DNA of 64,000 nucleotides from Thelonectria olida (taxonomy: Eukaryota; Ascomycota; Sordariomycetes; Hypocreales; Nectriaceae). The notes under the pieces were generated by a model. It saw only the letters and a program-made list of their open reading frames with translations. It did no database searches and had not been told where the DNA came from. The translations under genes and the position numbers were made by a program. The stretch lies in contig JAGPYM010000001.1 of the NCBI GenBank assembly GCA_020736575.1, forward strand, positions 310,001-374,000, given 5' to 3'. This document shows, in pieces, positions 35,401-46,746 of the stretch (its first letter is position 1; every line of letters starts with the position of its first letter).

Positions 35401-37585
35401 ACGGCACCAGGGAATGCCGACAACGCATCCCCGGGTCAAGCAAGGAAGAAACGTGACGGGCGGTGCTTGTTTCCTGGGCCTGGGGCTAGCCAGCGACGCT
35501 CTCTCGAAAACGTGGTCGAAAATAAACCGTCTACTTCGTGCCGGCATTGATGAGAGCTCTTCGGTTGCGGCCTTGGCTCTAGTCAGCTGAGACGAAGGCC
35601 ATTGAGTAACCGGCTAGCTCTGTTTTGACGTCTAAATATGAACCATGAGACTGACTGATGAATTTCACATCCATTCCGTGTGCTTTCGTGATAGCTGCAT
35701 TCATTCTCTCTTGCATCGGGCGCATGCCACGTTCAGCAAAAGGGACCGACCGTTTGTCATGGATGCGCCCTGCACTTTTCGGCTTTTGCAGATCGCCAAC
35801 TGCGAGAGTATTCTTCCCCATGACTTGGGAACTGACTGCTTGAAGCTCCGTGCCATCCCCCCCGTGCGGTCTGCGGCCGGTCCTCGGGGGGTTGCATTCG
35901 TGGAGGCTGGGTGCATGCAATGAATGGACGTATCCTTCGTAAGCGGGCCAATTTTCGCAAACAGAGACGGACGGAGAGAGACGGACGAACAATCTTCCCA
36001 GGGCGTATTCATCGGGGACATGGCTTTGTGGAAGTACGAGGTCGGCGAGGTTGTCGTAGATTTGCAGCGTTGAATGTGGCTGGTGTAGATTATCAACTTT
36101 GCTCAATGAGTTGAAGCTCTCGCCAGTTTACGAATATGGCAGCTCAGCTCCATAAGCTGTCAGATTTACTGCCATGTAACGCTGTCCTGATCCATTTCCA
36201 CCACATGAACCTTCGTCGTTCTGTTCGTCCGCTCTCCTGTGTCCCTCCCTTCAAATAGAGTGAGTGCCTGAACACCCCAAGCAAGAGGTTAACCTCGCAC
36301 TGCACTATCCATTCCGTCGGGTTCATCCAATCGGGTCCGCGTCGTGGGTAGCCTGGGCGCAGACGGCGTGTGAATCGAGGCCGGTTTCAAGCCATTGCTT
36401 ATTTTGTCTCGTCTTTGCCCGTTCTGCTGCCTCACGGCCGGTGTCACTGGTTGTGCTTGGTCGAGGCTAATGTGTGCTGGCCTGCCTGGATAAAAATAAT
36501 GCCTGACGCCAACAATAGTAATGGTGTCTCTGCCCTTCTCTTTCTGCCTCGGCATCTCCCGGACGCACAAGCAGTGCATCTCCCGTAGTTATGCAAGCAG
36601 CCGCCGCCGTGTGAGTGTGTACAGTGCAGTGCAGTGCGTTCCGCGCACCGGTGAGATATTTATGTTACGAGCAGTCCGTCAATAAGACGTTCGTTATCAC
36701 CTCGTTGTCATGTCGAGAGGATCTTGTCCCTTTAGACTGCGGAGAAGGGGGAGCGTATCCCCCCCCTTCTTCACTGCCGCCGCTAAATTGCTTTCGTCAA
36801 ACGCTGACAAGGATCGGCACTTGAGATTCGTCTCCGTTTTCCCCGTTTCAAACGGTTCAGCGCCTTGAACCAACTCAGGGCATCCTCGTCTCTTCATAGC
36901 TGCGTGTTGAAGTCTTCCCACCTCGCTACTCCTCACATCCATGCAAATGTCTCAAGCCACACTCTTCAAAGGGCATTTGCTCTTTTCAGCTGAAAGGGCA
37001 CCAAGCGGGATGATGACGCTCATGAGTCGTGATTTGCTGTCTAAATCTAGCCCCTTCATCTGAAAGACTGCTCAGCCCTTCTTCTAGACCGCACTCACAC
37101 ACCCCAATCGCACTGCACCCCCCAAAATGGCGTCCGCCTTTTCCCTCTTGCTGCTCGTTTTTTTCCCACACATGACCTCAATGTTCGTAAAAAAAGAACT
37201 GCCATCGTAACGTGGTGGAGAGGACCCCTTCTCCAAGCAAGCTTCACTCAACCACCGCCCAAAACACATGCTCGTAGCCAGTCGAATTGCATCCTCCCAA
37301 CAGTGCCATCTGCACACCGTGTACATTGGCTTCCCCCCCTTCTCATATCCATGTTTGAGGCTTGCTGTTGCCTGGTTATATGCAAGACTCTCTTTGGGAA
37401 AAACCAGTCGAAGTAAAGATGAAAGGAGTAAGAAGCGTAAAAAAAGAAAATAGGAATCATGCCAGAACGCCAAGAAGCCAAAAACACCGCCCGCTGATAA
37501 GGGTTTCTTTTCTTGGATAGATAGGTATCTTGAGAGAGAAAGAGAGAAAGAAAGAAAGAAAGAGAAATAGAAGCCGAGGAAGACA
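32401..37585. other. 5.2 kb gene-poor spacer inside the cluster
   Basis: Lies between the PKS-NRPS start and the regulator's 3' end. The first few hundred bases are the PKS-NRPS leader/promoter (CT-rich on the coding strand). The rest holds G-homopolymers (12 G near 34350), a CAGGCA hexamer run near 33897-33933, a TTG run near 34105 and a CTC run near 35320. Open frames such as 33151-33741 show no domain and no consistent coding character. I see no supported gene. Confidence 0.5.
35318..35395 (+). repeat. CTC/TCC-rich simple repeat
   Basis: Trinucleotide run of CTC repeating into CTCCCC and CTG units in non-coding DNA between the megasynthase and the regulator. Confidence 0.8.
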
Positions 37586-40197
37586 TCACACGGGCGCCTT
37601 GTTGCCGCCGCCGCCGCTGTTGTGTCGATCAAAGTAATAGTAGACGGAATCCATGTCCGAGCCGGCTGTGGCTGCGTCCATGTTGGCATCAGGCCAGTCC
37701 CACTGCCCGCACTGCACAGGGACAGGGCCCGTCATGTCAAAGTCCATCATGGTGGGCATCGGGGGGCACCATGTGTTTTGCAAGTCCACCAGCTCGGCAA
37801 TGCTAATGTGGTGCTCGCCAGCCGGGGCCCCTAGGGCGTTGGGATCCAGCACGTCGTTGAACATCATGTCGGTGGCGTGCCAGTCGGGCTTGCCCAGCTC
37901 TTCAAAGGGTGTAAAGGAGTTTGTGGTGGATGTTCCAGTTGAGGAGCGCGAAGAGGTCGAGGGCATCGAGGACGCTATGGTCGAGGCGTCCCCCGTGCAG
38001 CCGTAGGGAGACGACGAGTCGATGGCGATCCTGGGGATGCCAGATAGGTGCTCCGGGTCCGAAGTCGTAAATCCGTGGGGACTCTGCTGGGGAGACTCGG
38101 AGATGGACCCCATTCGGTCGCGGTGGTCGGGAGATGAGCAGCCCGAGGAGCCAGGGCCGGATGGCGCACCCATCATGCGCACGCAGGCCTTCAAGCTCCT
38201 TCGAACGTGGCGGATCGAGTTGCCCTGGTTGAGGAAGTCGTTCTGGCTCATGTCGTAGAGGCGTCTGGTTATCGTGCGCAGCCGGGTCTCGTAGTGCTGC
38301 AGCATCGAAGCGTCGCTGGGATGGAACCCTCGGTGGACGGATTTCAGACCCCGGGCACAAGTATCCAGGGCCATGCAAAACACGTCAGGGAAAGATGCTT
38401 GGAGTGAAGGGGTGAGGCCGAACAGATCGGGCGGCTGCTCGGCGGTGGCGCCAAAGAGCTGAATGATGTCCTCAGAGGAGGCGCAGAAGCGGTCGACCAC
38501 TTCGGCGGTTATGGTTTCTTCGGGTTGCATTGGCTGCGGCTCCGGGAACAGGAACTGGATAGCCATGGCGTGGTAGACGACCAGGACGAGGTTCCGTGAC
38601 GAGGCCTCGGTCACTTGGCGGTTGAGAATGTGGATGCTCTCCATCAGCACCCGGTTGATCTCGCGGCAGACGCTCGCAACATCCTTGGAGGGCTTCCCTT
38701 GCTGTATCCGCTGCAGGGCGAGCAGGGGCGCTTCTTGCCAGAAGTTGGTAGTAGGCGCCTCAGTCGGGTCTGAGTCTTGGGGGTAGAGGGCAAAGATGTA
38801 GGCGACGACACTGGCAATGTGCGCCAGCGGCCACATCTCCCTGATGACGCTCTTCTGCTTCTGCAGCGTGCTAAAGTTCTCCGAGACCAGATCCAGCTGG
38901 ATCATGACCGACGACGCCTCTGTGACGGGGAGGAAGATGGAAGTCAGAGAGGTGGGCAGCAGTGCTGAAAAGTGTCCGTTGCCCATCTGGATAAAGGCCC
39001 ATAGGCTGAGAGAGTACGTCGTCCAGTAGAGGTAGGCCACGACTTCCTTTTCCACGTCGAACACATCGATGCCGTTGATGCGGCTGGACGACATGGGCGC
39101 AGACGTGTTCGAGATCTGGTCCTTGATCTCCGACGCCATCCTGCCCGCGAGTCCGATGTAGCAGATGGCGCGGCGCAGCTGGAACGAGCACAAGGCGTTC
39201 CACGCGAGCAGCATGAGGGCCTGAGCCGTGGAGATGCCACTGAAGATCCTCGTCGATATCCCCGAGCTGCCGCCGTTGGGAGAGTTTTGCGCTGGTCGAA
39301 GCGGCCTCGTGTGAAGCTGGGCAATGGCCCATCGGAGGAGCACATGGCCGCGGGCAATGGACACTTCGTCTCCGATGCTGAAGTTGGCGTCGGCCAGCAT
39401 CGTGGCCAGCAAGATCTCGTCGTGGGTGCCGTCGCGGAGCTCTCGCAGAAGCAGCGTCTTGGAAACAAGGAACGACAGGGGGTGGACGGAATACCAGACA
39501 TCGATGAGCTGCGTCTGCTGGCGTTGGCCATACTCGGATAGGGGGTTGCTGCCCAGGGGAGGGTTGTCGAACATGGTCTGGGCATCATCGCTGGCCAGGC
39601 CGTTGAGGAAGAAACGGGCGCCGCCTTCTTCGACGTGGTGGCACCCCAAAGAGCCAAACTGGTCCGTGACGAGGCCGACAATGTCGTGTGTCAGGAGCGA
39701 GAGGATGCCCGTGTACCGGACGTTCTTGGGACTGAACTTGATGGCGGCGCTTTCGGGTCGGTCACGGAGGCTGTTCTGAAGAGTGCGGTGGTATGCCGCG
39801 ATGCGTTCCTGCCACGGGCTGCTCCTGGGGGCCTCGGAGTCGCGAGAGAAGTTCTCAAAGAACCTCTGCTCCAGAGCCATGGCGACTGTCTCCCCCGTCT
39901 CACCTGGCACGCCGACCTCTTCCATGACGGTGCTCGGGGGGTGGAGTTGGGAGAGCCGATGGAGGTGGACCGCTGGCGAGTGAGTCCCATGGCCGCATCT
40001 CCATTGCGGTAGACGGACAAGGAAGACTTGGTGCTGTCGACGCTCAAGTTCCTCGCCTTGGGTCGGGTGGGCTCGAAGTCGTAGATGCAATCGGCACCTT
40101 GTCTGCGACAGGCCTCGCATATGGTTTCGTTGGAACATTTGATCTTCCTTGCTCGGCAAAAGGCACAGGACCTCCTCAGGGGGTGCTTTGAGGACAT
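37586..40197 (-). CDS. Zn2Cys6 transcription factor (frame break near N-terminus)
   Basis: Fungal nuclear regulator, candidate pathway-specific activator. The start at 40197 opens directly on a zinc binuclear cluster with spacing C-x2-C-x6-C-x5-C-x2-C-x6-C (CAFCRARKIKC...CEACRRQGADC, residues 11-37), followed by a basic linker. The remainder, about 780 residues in the next reading frame, is a helical middle-homology-type region with a Ser/Pro-rich and acidic C-terminus, as usual for this family. The two parts are in different frames: the zinc-cluster frame (40197 to about 39690) must switch near 39936-39941, a run of six G on the plus strand. A one-base indel there joins them; a 38-nt intron (39903-39866, GTGAGA..GCAG) would also restore frame but is very short and lacks a visible branch site. 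Expected product is about 857-870 aa. Its target is not visible; the cluster position suggests pathway control. Confidence 0.75.
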
Positions 40198-41594
40198 GAT
40201 GCCGGTTTTATTTATTGCAAAGGGGATAGCATAAGGCGATGGTGGTGAGCAAGGAGTGTGGAGGTGTGGGTGGTAGTGGTGTAAGTGAGGTGGACCTGGG
40301 AATGCAATAAAGGAAAGAAAATGGTATCGAAAGAGGAAAAGGAAAGAGAAAAAAAAAAAATATAGTCAAGCCCGAGACCGATATAATATAAAGGGGAAAA
40401 AAAAAGAAGGAAAAATGCTCGGCGAACCAGTCAGATAAATGCCCAATGGTCTGGTAATGGGTGGCCTGAAAAGTGCTGATGGCTTAGATTCCTGGTTTCA
40501 GTGGGCGAGCAGCTTGTAAATGTATTCGCGGGGATGGCACACACTGTATCCGCGCCAGTGTATATTAATTATGCGCAGCGGTCCAACAGGGCGGAGGAGG
40601 ACGAGTATAGAAATTTGGATGATACGTCCGACAAAGGCCGCAGCTCTGCTTCCTTTCGTGGGACAGACGAGACGTCTCTCCATCTCTCTCTGTCACTCGC
40701 CACCTCTTGGCATACTTTGCTAGGGCTGAGGGGGAGTGAGGGGTCCCTTTTGGGGCCGTGGCAGTGTTGGTTGGGAGGTGTGTATGCAAGTATGGCACGC
40801 GAGGGAGAGAGACATTGAGGCGGTACCCGATACTCCGTCAGAACATGGGGAGGGACTTTTACAAGTCACTTTCCAGAGCAGACAGGGTAGCAATCTATGT
40901 GCCGCAAGGCTGTGCTCTCATCATCGGAGATATTCTGGCGGTCCTAGAAACAATCCCTACACCCCTTGTAGGTGGCTTGTCGATCTTGGAGAGGGCCGGA
41001 CGGAGACTGAGGAGACGGAGGGATTTGGAAGACGGTTGCTTATTAGTTTAGTTGCGTGAATCTATTCCTGAATGATGATGTTGGTGATGGACGAGAGAAG
41101 AGAGGACCTGATGCCTTTTTTTTTCTTGAATGAGTGAATTCGTTTACTCTCTGGCACGTCTCCTCCGCTCTCTCCAAGACGCAGCAGATCTGTATAGCCA
41201 CTTTGTAGGATTCCCAGTCTCCAATTGCAATGGAGCCATGCTATCGCCGTTGTATCCATGATTCTATTCTCTCCGTTCCTCACCTTGCTATCCGTCAGTC
41301 AACGAATTCTTGATTACTCGGCACTAACACCAAAGCCGCATTTGCTCAAACTTCTTCTCACTCTCTCAACTACCCCAAGAAGTTATTTCCGGAACACTGG
41401 CACTGACACTACGACGTAACTCTGACCCGGAATGAAGCATTCCGGATTGATTTAGGAAACCGAAGGTGGCTGCAAGTGAACTATCTTGAAGAATGAGGAC
41501 TAAAAACACCACCTGCAATCTGGTAAAGAACCAAGCCAAAGCAAAACAAATCAAAACAAAGATAAGAAAAGAAAAGAAGCTAGAACCAGTCACC
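40198..41594. other. intergenic: regulator promoter and FMO 3' flank
   Basis: About 1.4 kb upstream of the Zn2Cys6 gene, beginning with A/G-rich and poly-A stretches (near 40310-40410). Open frames near 40500-41060 are short and lack domains. I see no gene. Confidence 0.55.
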
Positions 41595-43164
41595 CTACAG
41601 CTCCGTAACCCTCTCGTCATCCCGCTTCAAAACGGCCCGCTCAATCGACGGCTGGTATCCGTACAGCCAGCCCAAGTAGCTGATCCAGAACCACGTCGGC
41701 ACCAGCGTGTACAGCAGCCAGCGCAGAATACCACCCAAGCCGTACGGCACGCGCGCCGTGTGCAGCAGCGCAAAGTTGTCGCTGAAGCGCGACAGCCGCT
41801 GCACTCGCCCCTCGCGCGTCGCCGCGTACTCGTTGAGGATGCCCTCCGGGTGCTTGAGGCCCTGAGCCGCGCTGCCGGCGAGCAGGTTGCCCAGCACTGC
41901 CGCGTCTTCGATGGCTTGACACCCGCCCCTGGATGGTTGTCTCTTGTAAGCTTCGCTGAGGTGCTCGACGCGAGGGATGTGCCACTTACTGTCCGAAAAA
42001 GCTTGTCATGCTGTGCGCAGCTGTTGGCGAGGCGGCGCGATCAGCATCGTGTCGCACAAGAAGAGCAACCAAAGTGCAAAATGCATGCAGGAACACTTAC
42101 CGTCTCCAAGCAAGGCAACCCTGCCCTGCACCATGGACGGGAACTCGACCTCCTGGAACACGTTGCTGGCAATGACGCGCTCCGACTTGTCGATGACTGG
42201 TTTGGGGTCCGCGTGTTAGTCGGGGTCACACTCGCTCGCCATTCGCCCGTTGCTGACGACGTGATAAACGGAACTCACCCTCTCCGAACTGCTTGCTCGC
42301 TGCGAACGGGTGATACGCGCGGCCGTAGACCTTCTTGATGTCACCGGGTGTCGTGGCCCCCCACACGGAGCGGTTCTTGTCGACATGGCCTTCTGCCTTC
42401 TAGAATGGAGAGTCAGCCAGCCGTCAAGTCATAAGCAAGTCCCCGTTGGCAGTGTTTCGAACCTTGACGCCAATGTACCACTGGCGGTTCTCAGGACAAG
42501 GCCAGGTCGTCAGGATGGCCTGGTCGTACAGCATCCAGTTCGCGACGCCCAGCTCGCCCTCGCCGCAGTTCTCCAGGGGCGCCGTCATGCCCGAGAAGTG
42601 CACCCGGCCCGTAAACTGGATGGTGCTCTCGTCCTTCAGGCCCATCTGCCGGGCGAGCGACCGACGGATGGCGGAGCGGATGCCGTCAGCGCCGACCACC
42701 ATGTTGCCGCGGAACTTTCGTCCGTCTTCGAGGACCACCGCAACGGGCTTGTCGGCGGCGTCAATGACATCGACCACCTTGCAGTCGAGCACCACAGTGC
42801 TCTCACCGCCCGCCGCGTCGTAGAGCAGACGGTGGAAGTGGTGGCGCTCTACCGACATGATGGGGTAGTTGTAGGTGCCCTCAAACGAAGCCAGGTCCAG
42901 CGTGTTCCACTGCTTGTTGTTGCGCCAGATCTGGATCTTCTTGAGCTTCTGACCGGCCTCGAGCACCTGGTCGTAGATGCCGAGCTGGTCGAGCAGCTTG
43001 AGTGCGTTGGGAGCGAGCGAGATGCCCGCGCCCACAGGCTGGAGGACTTCGGTGCGCTCGAGGACCTTGCAAGAGATGCCAAGCTGCTTGCAGACGGCGG
43101 CAAGGGTCAGGCCGCCAATGCCGGCTCCGACGATGATGACCTCGGCGTCGATGAAGGAGTCCAT
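41595..43164 (-). CDS. FAD-dependent monooxygenase, salicylate hydroxylase-like
   Basis: Flavoprotein of about 427 aa (PF01494-type group A hydroxylase), likely hydroxylating or epoxidising the pathway intermediate with NAD(P)H and O2. Five exons on the minus strand: 43164-42463, 42399-42279, 42196-42101, 42020-41990 and 41928-41595; the first donor is a weak GTTCGA, but the frame joins cleanly. Motifs: N-terminal dinucleotide fold VIIVGAGIGGLTLA (about residues 9-22), the DG motif VVGADGIRSAIR (about 170), and the split GDAAHS...GQGGCQAIEDA motif formed across exons 3-5. The C-terminus is very hydrophobic and aromatic (about residues 388-412), possibly a membrane anchor. It sits between the regulator and the protease-like gene. 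Substrate is inferred only from context. Confidence 0.92.
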
Positions 43165-44214
43165 TGTGGATTAGGTATGTGAAGAAAGGGAAAAATAGTA
43201 AAGAAGATGCAAGAATTGGAAAGATGGAAAGCTGGGAAGGATGCGAATGAAACTTGCTTGAGTTGGTATACTACTTGTTTGTACTTTCAACTACGAGAGC
43301 AATACCTCAAGGGCTTTTAAGTATAATAGTTGATGGCATTCCAGCATCATGGCGTCAGGCCATTCCAAACATCTCTCGCCGTCGAGTCCGAAGAGCAGCG
43401 GAGGTGATAGTCTGAGATGTCATCCGAGTCGAACGTTGAGCTCCGTCCCTACCGGAGATGGAGGTTCTTACCTACATAGCCACATTGGCTGTCCGGGGGT
43501 TCTAAACAAGAATCTCATCCTCCTTCGGGGGTCTGATGCTCATCGAGGACCCCGCAGCACGGCCCCGAGACAACATCTCTCACATAATGAGTGAAGAGTC
43601 TTGGCTTTCGCTGGAAAGGGTATGGTGATGGCCTAAACCGTGCTGATGGCTGTACGTAGTGAGATTTGCTGGGGTGAGTGAGTGGCATGTAAGCCGCGTA
43701 AAAACACGACATATCCACAGAGGCCTTGGCGTCAGGCTTGCACTTCGTATCCTGACAACTAATGTAGGAACGCAATGCTGGTATCGTTGTCGAAAAGAAG
43801 TTGGGTATGCGTGTCGGACGGTGTTTTCAAGAACTCACCATGACCAGACATGTTCCTGTTCATCATACAAGGCTGCGCTCAAATGGCACACTGCACACTA
43901 AGTTATTCATTCTATCTCTATTGCCAGATTCGGCATCTGGCATGGGCTCCGATTGGGCCGTTGCTCCAACCTCCAAGTGCCGGATCTAGTTACTCGTATC
44001 TACTCTCATCACGGCTTGCCTATTATAGAACCAACAAGAATAAGCGCCTCAACACCATGAAATTAAACGTTGTATACTCTAATATGGGCTATTCTATGCA
44101 CGGATTATTCCTTCTCTTCTATTCTCTACCTGCCCTGCCCTGCCTCATCCTCATCCTCATCCTCATCCTCCCCCCCTTCTACCCCCCCTTTCACCTCTCA
44201 CCAACACATGCACC
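43165..44214. other. intergenic: FMO promoter and protease-like 3' flank
   Basis: About 1 kb with no supported gene. A CCTCATCCTCATCCTC simple repeat lies near 44146-44170, just beyond the stop codon of the protease-like gene. Confidence 0.6.
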
Positions 44215-45613
44215 TCACCACTGAACATCACTGATTCCAACACGCAGCTTCTCGAAATCAAAGATGATGTACTTATCCTTGGCAAAAGTCTCACCAAAGT
44301 TGCCAATGCTGCGCCAAACCGATTAGCATACAAATACCCCTCAATCTCTTGTCGGTCTTCACTTACAACTCGTCCTGGCTAGCCATGGCTCGCACATTCA
44401 GCACGCACGTGTTCTCGGCCACCTTCTCGACGTAGTGCTCCGGCGTCACCGTCCACTCCTTGCCGTGCCCGCTGAAAGTGTACGTGACGGGGGGGAAGCT
44501 GGCCACGTCGGCGCAGTTGACGGTGTAAAAGTCGTTTTTGCCGTTGTTTGGAGGCGTCTGCAAGTCGACGGGCACGCCGTGCGTGATTTCCACTAGGCGG
44601 TCGTACGCCCACGGAGTCAGCGCGATTCCGCGGCCGTAGCTGGCGTGGTCGAAGATGGCCGCCTTGCCCGACGTCTTGGAGGTGCGCTTGATGGTCTGGA
44701 CCTCGTCGCCGATCTTGAGGCTCTCGAGCTCGATGCCCCAGTAGTTGTAGATCGGAGGGTCGTAGATGAAGTCGAGCGTGTTGACGTCGTGGAACGTCTT
44801 GTGCTTGTACCACCAAATCTTGTTGTCCTTGATGAGGTCGTGGCGAATGCCGCCCAAGGACTGCAACCCGTCGTTTCCGTTGCATGTAGCTTTCTTGGAG
44901 TCATCGTAGCAGTAGATGAAGCCAGTGAGAGGGCTCTTCCAGAGTTTCTGGCTCCATTGCTGGTAAAAGGGCGACTGGTAGTCCTCTGTCATGGTGTTAG
45001 TGCTTGCTCATCACGCATGGGGCATCAAATTGGGATACTCACGGCCATCACCCTTGAAAACCGGGGAAAGGCCAAAGACTCCAGCAAATGGGAACGCATA
45101 GCCGTACGTGGAAACATTGAACTGCATGTCGGAAACCTGCACAACAATCTCGCTGGTGACGGGCCCAATGTCGATGCTGTCGGCGCCATACTCGGCGTGC
45201 AGCGGATCGTCAAAGAAGAAATGATTCGGCTTCCAGGTACGGTCTTGGTACTTCCCCGACAAGTCCTTGAAGGTAGACGAGTCGCGAGGATCCCAGTACT
45301 TCTGGGTAGGGAACAGGCACGAGTCGGGATCGTAGGCGCCAAAGCACTTGGGTCCGACGATGAACTGGCTGATCCAGGTCCAGTCGACAAACACAGGCAA
45401 TTGGACCTTGGGAGTGCCAAACTCAATGGTCGACAGGAAGCCGCCTGTGCCCCACGAGAGAGGCATGTCATATCGGCCAGCCTTGGCATTGCCGTTGGTC
45501 GTTCCGTTGCTGTATCGCGGCACCAAGCCTGGCCCAGCGTGGGAAACGCCGAGCAGCATGGCGAATGCGAACAACATATCGGAAACCATGTTTTCGCTGG
45601 CCTGCCCAATCAT
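44215..45613 (-). CDS. secreted aspartic-protease-like protein, altered active site
   Basis: Peptidase A1-fold protein of about 427 aa. Three exons on the minus strand: 45613-45043, 44985-44367, 44308-44215, with GT..AG introns that keep frame. A hydrophobic signal segment (DMLFAFAMLLGVSHA) predicts entry to the secretory pathway; an ATG at 45589 would give a shorter, more standard signal peptide. Fold markers: GGFLSTIEFGTP before the first active-site strand, FAGVFGLSP, and a C-terminal strand ending near VGISDVQW. Both catalytic triads deviate: Asp77 lies in VDWTWISQF instead of DTGSS, and Asp303 in IFDHASYGRG instead of DTGTS. A proteolytic role is therefore doubtful. An aspartyl-protease-like protein is known in the pyranonigrin cluster of Aspergillus niger, where it acts in small-molecule tailoring. 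Here it shares a divergent promoter with the thioesterase. Confidence 0.85.
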
Positions 45614-46746
45614 ATTAGTTTCAGTTTGTCACTTAATCAAAAGCCACATACGAGTTCAAGTCTGCGCGCCGAGTTGTTCGTTTCGTGTTAGTTGGTAAGC
45701 CTGTTGGGTGGCGAGAGGATTGAGGATTGTTGGCAAGGAGATGCAGATGCGTAGGGATATATCGTTTTGGGCCTTTCAATCAACAAGACGGAGGTCGTCC
45801 GTCGACTCTTTGTATCAACCTCCGTCTCCGTCTCCCTAGTTTCTGAGACAAGGCCGCAAGCTCCGAAAGCCTCTCCGTTCCGCGCCTCCGCGGAGCATCA
45901 CGGTTCTGGGTGAGCTTATGGCCCAGAATAGGCACTGCCTCGGGAGCCGTTTTCCAATCTGACATGGCATTGCGCTTGTCTTGCCTAATTTTGAACCTCA
46001 CGAAAGGCTATCCCAGAGTTTGGCGGCTTGAAGCTGTGTTCGGGGGAGCAGGCATCCGAGCGAGCCAAGAAACGTCCAAGACCCAGCCTGTCTCCGACTG
46101 ACTGTTGTGACTATTCCGTGCTGAAAGGAGCCATTCCGGGGATTGTATCGAGGCTCCCGATGTCAAAGTTCGCCTCTCAGAGAGCGCACGTTGGCGCACC
46201 TCCAGCGATGTGGCCACGGATGGGCAAATTGTCTGGACGGAAATGGTCAATTAGGTCGTATACATGGCAAAGTTGGGAATCATAGCCATTGCTGCAAACT
46301 CGGTGTATTTCCATATAAGCCTTGAGATGTTGACATGTCGACAACAACCTCTCAATCACGCTTCAAGTCCAACAAGCCCAATACTGGTATTGGGCCCTAG
46401 ATTCCCTCTTTTCACTCCCGTTGAGTAGATCTCGATACAATCCGGTAACAGCCTTGGCAGTTCCTATTCTTCGATACGCTTACTCTGCTTGCATTAATCC
46501 GCTGTCAAAGTTTCGGCCTGCACCGCACGGCACTGCACGGCACTGCACACGATCGCAGCCATCACATCAAGCAGCATCCCAGATACTAGCATCATCTCAT
46601 ATACATACGTAAAGTATCTCCGACCCCAGCGGACGCCACACAAGTAGCGCTTTGAAGATCAAAGGAGGCATGTTGACGTATATCTTCAGAAGGAAATAAC
46701 TAGCTTTCTCTCCCCGGTGGGTTACCGCGTGTATCGAACTGACTCG
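45614..46746. promoter_or_regulatory. divergent promoter: protease-like / thioesterase
   Basis: About 1.1 kb separates the 5' ends of two opposite-strand cluster genes, an arrangement that allows shared control. A short tandem of GCACGGCACT units lies near 46525-46550, and one CGG-N6-CCG element at 46514-46525 could fit a Zn2Cys6 dimer, but this is not statistically supported. No gene is seen. Confidence 0.45.

Noticed and set aside
46514..46525. CGG-N6-CCG as an operator of the cluster regulator
   Set aside because: CGG triplets are frequent in this GC-rich DNA and I found no matching element in the other cluster promoters by eye.
46717..46746. Upstream extension of the thioesterase to a GTG
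   Set aside because: Nuclear fungal genes start with ATG; the ATG at 46747 fits the family's N-terminus.
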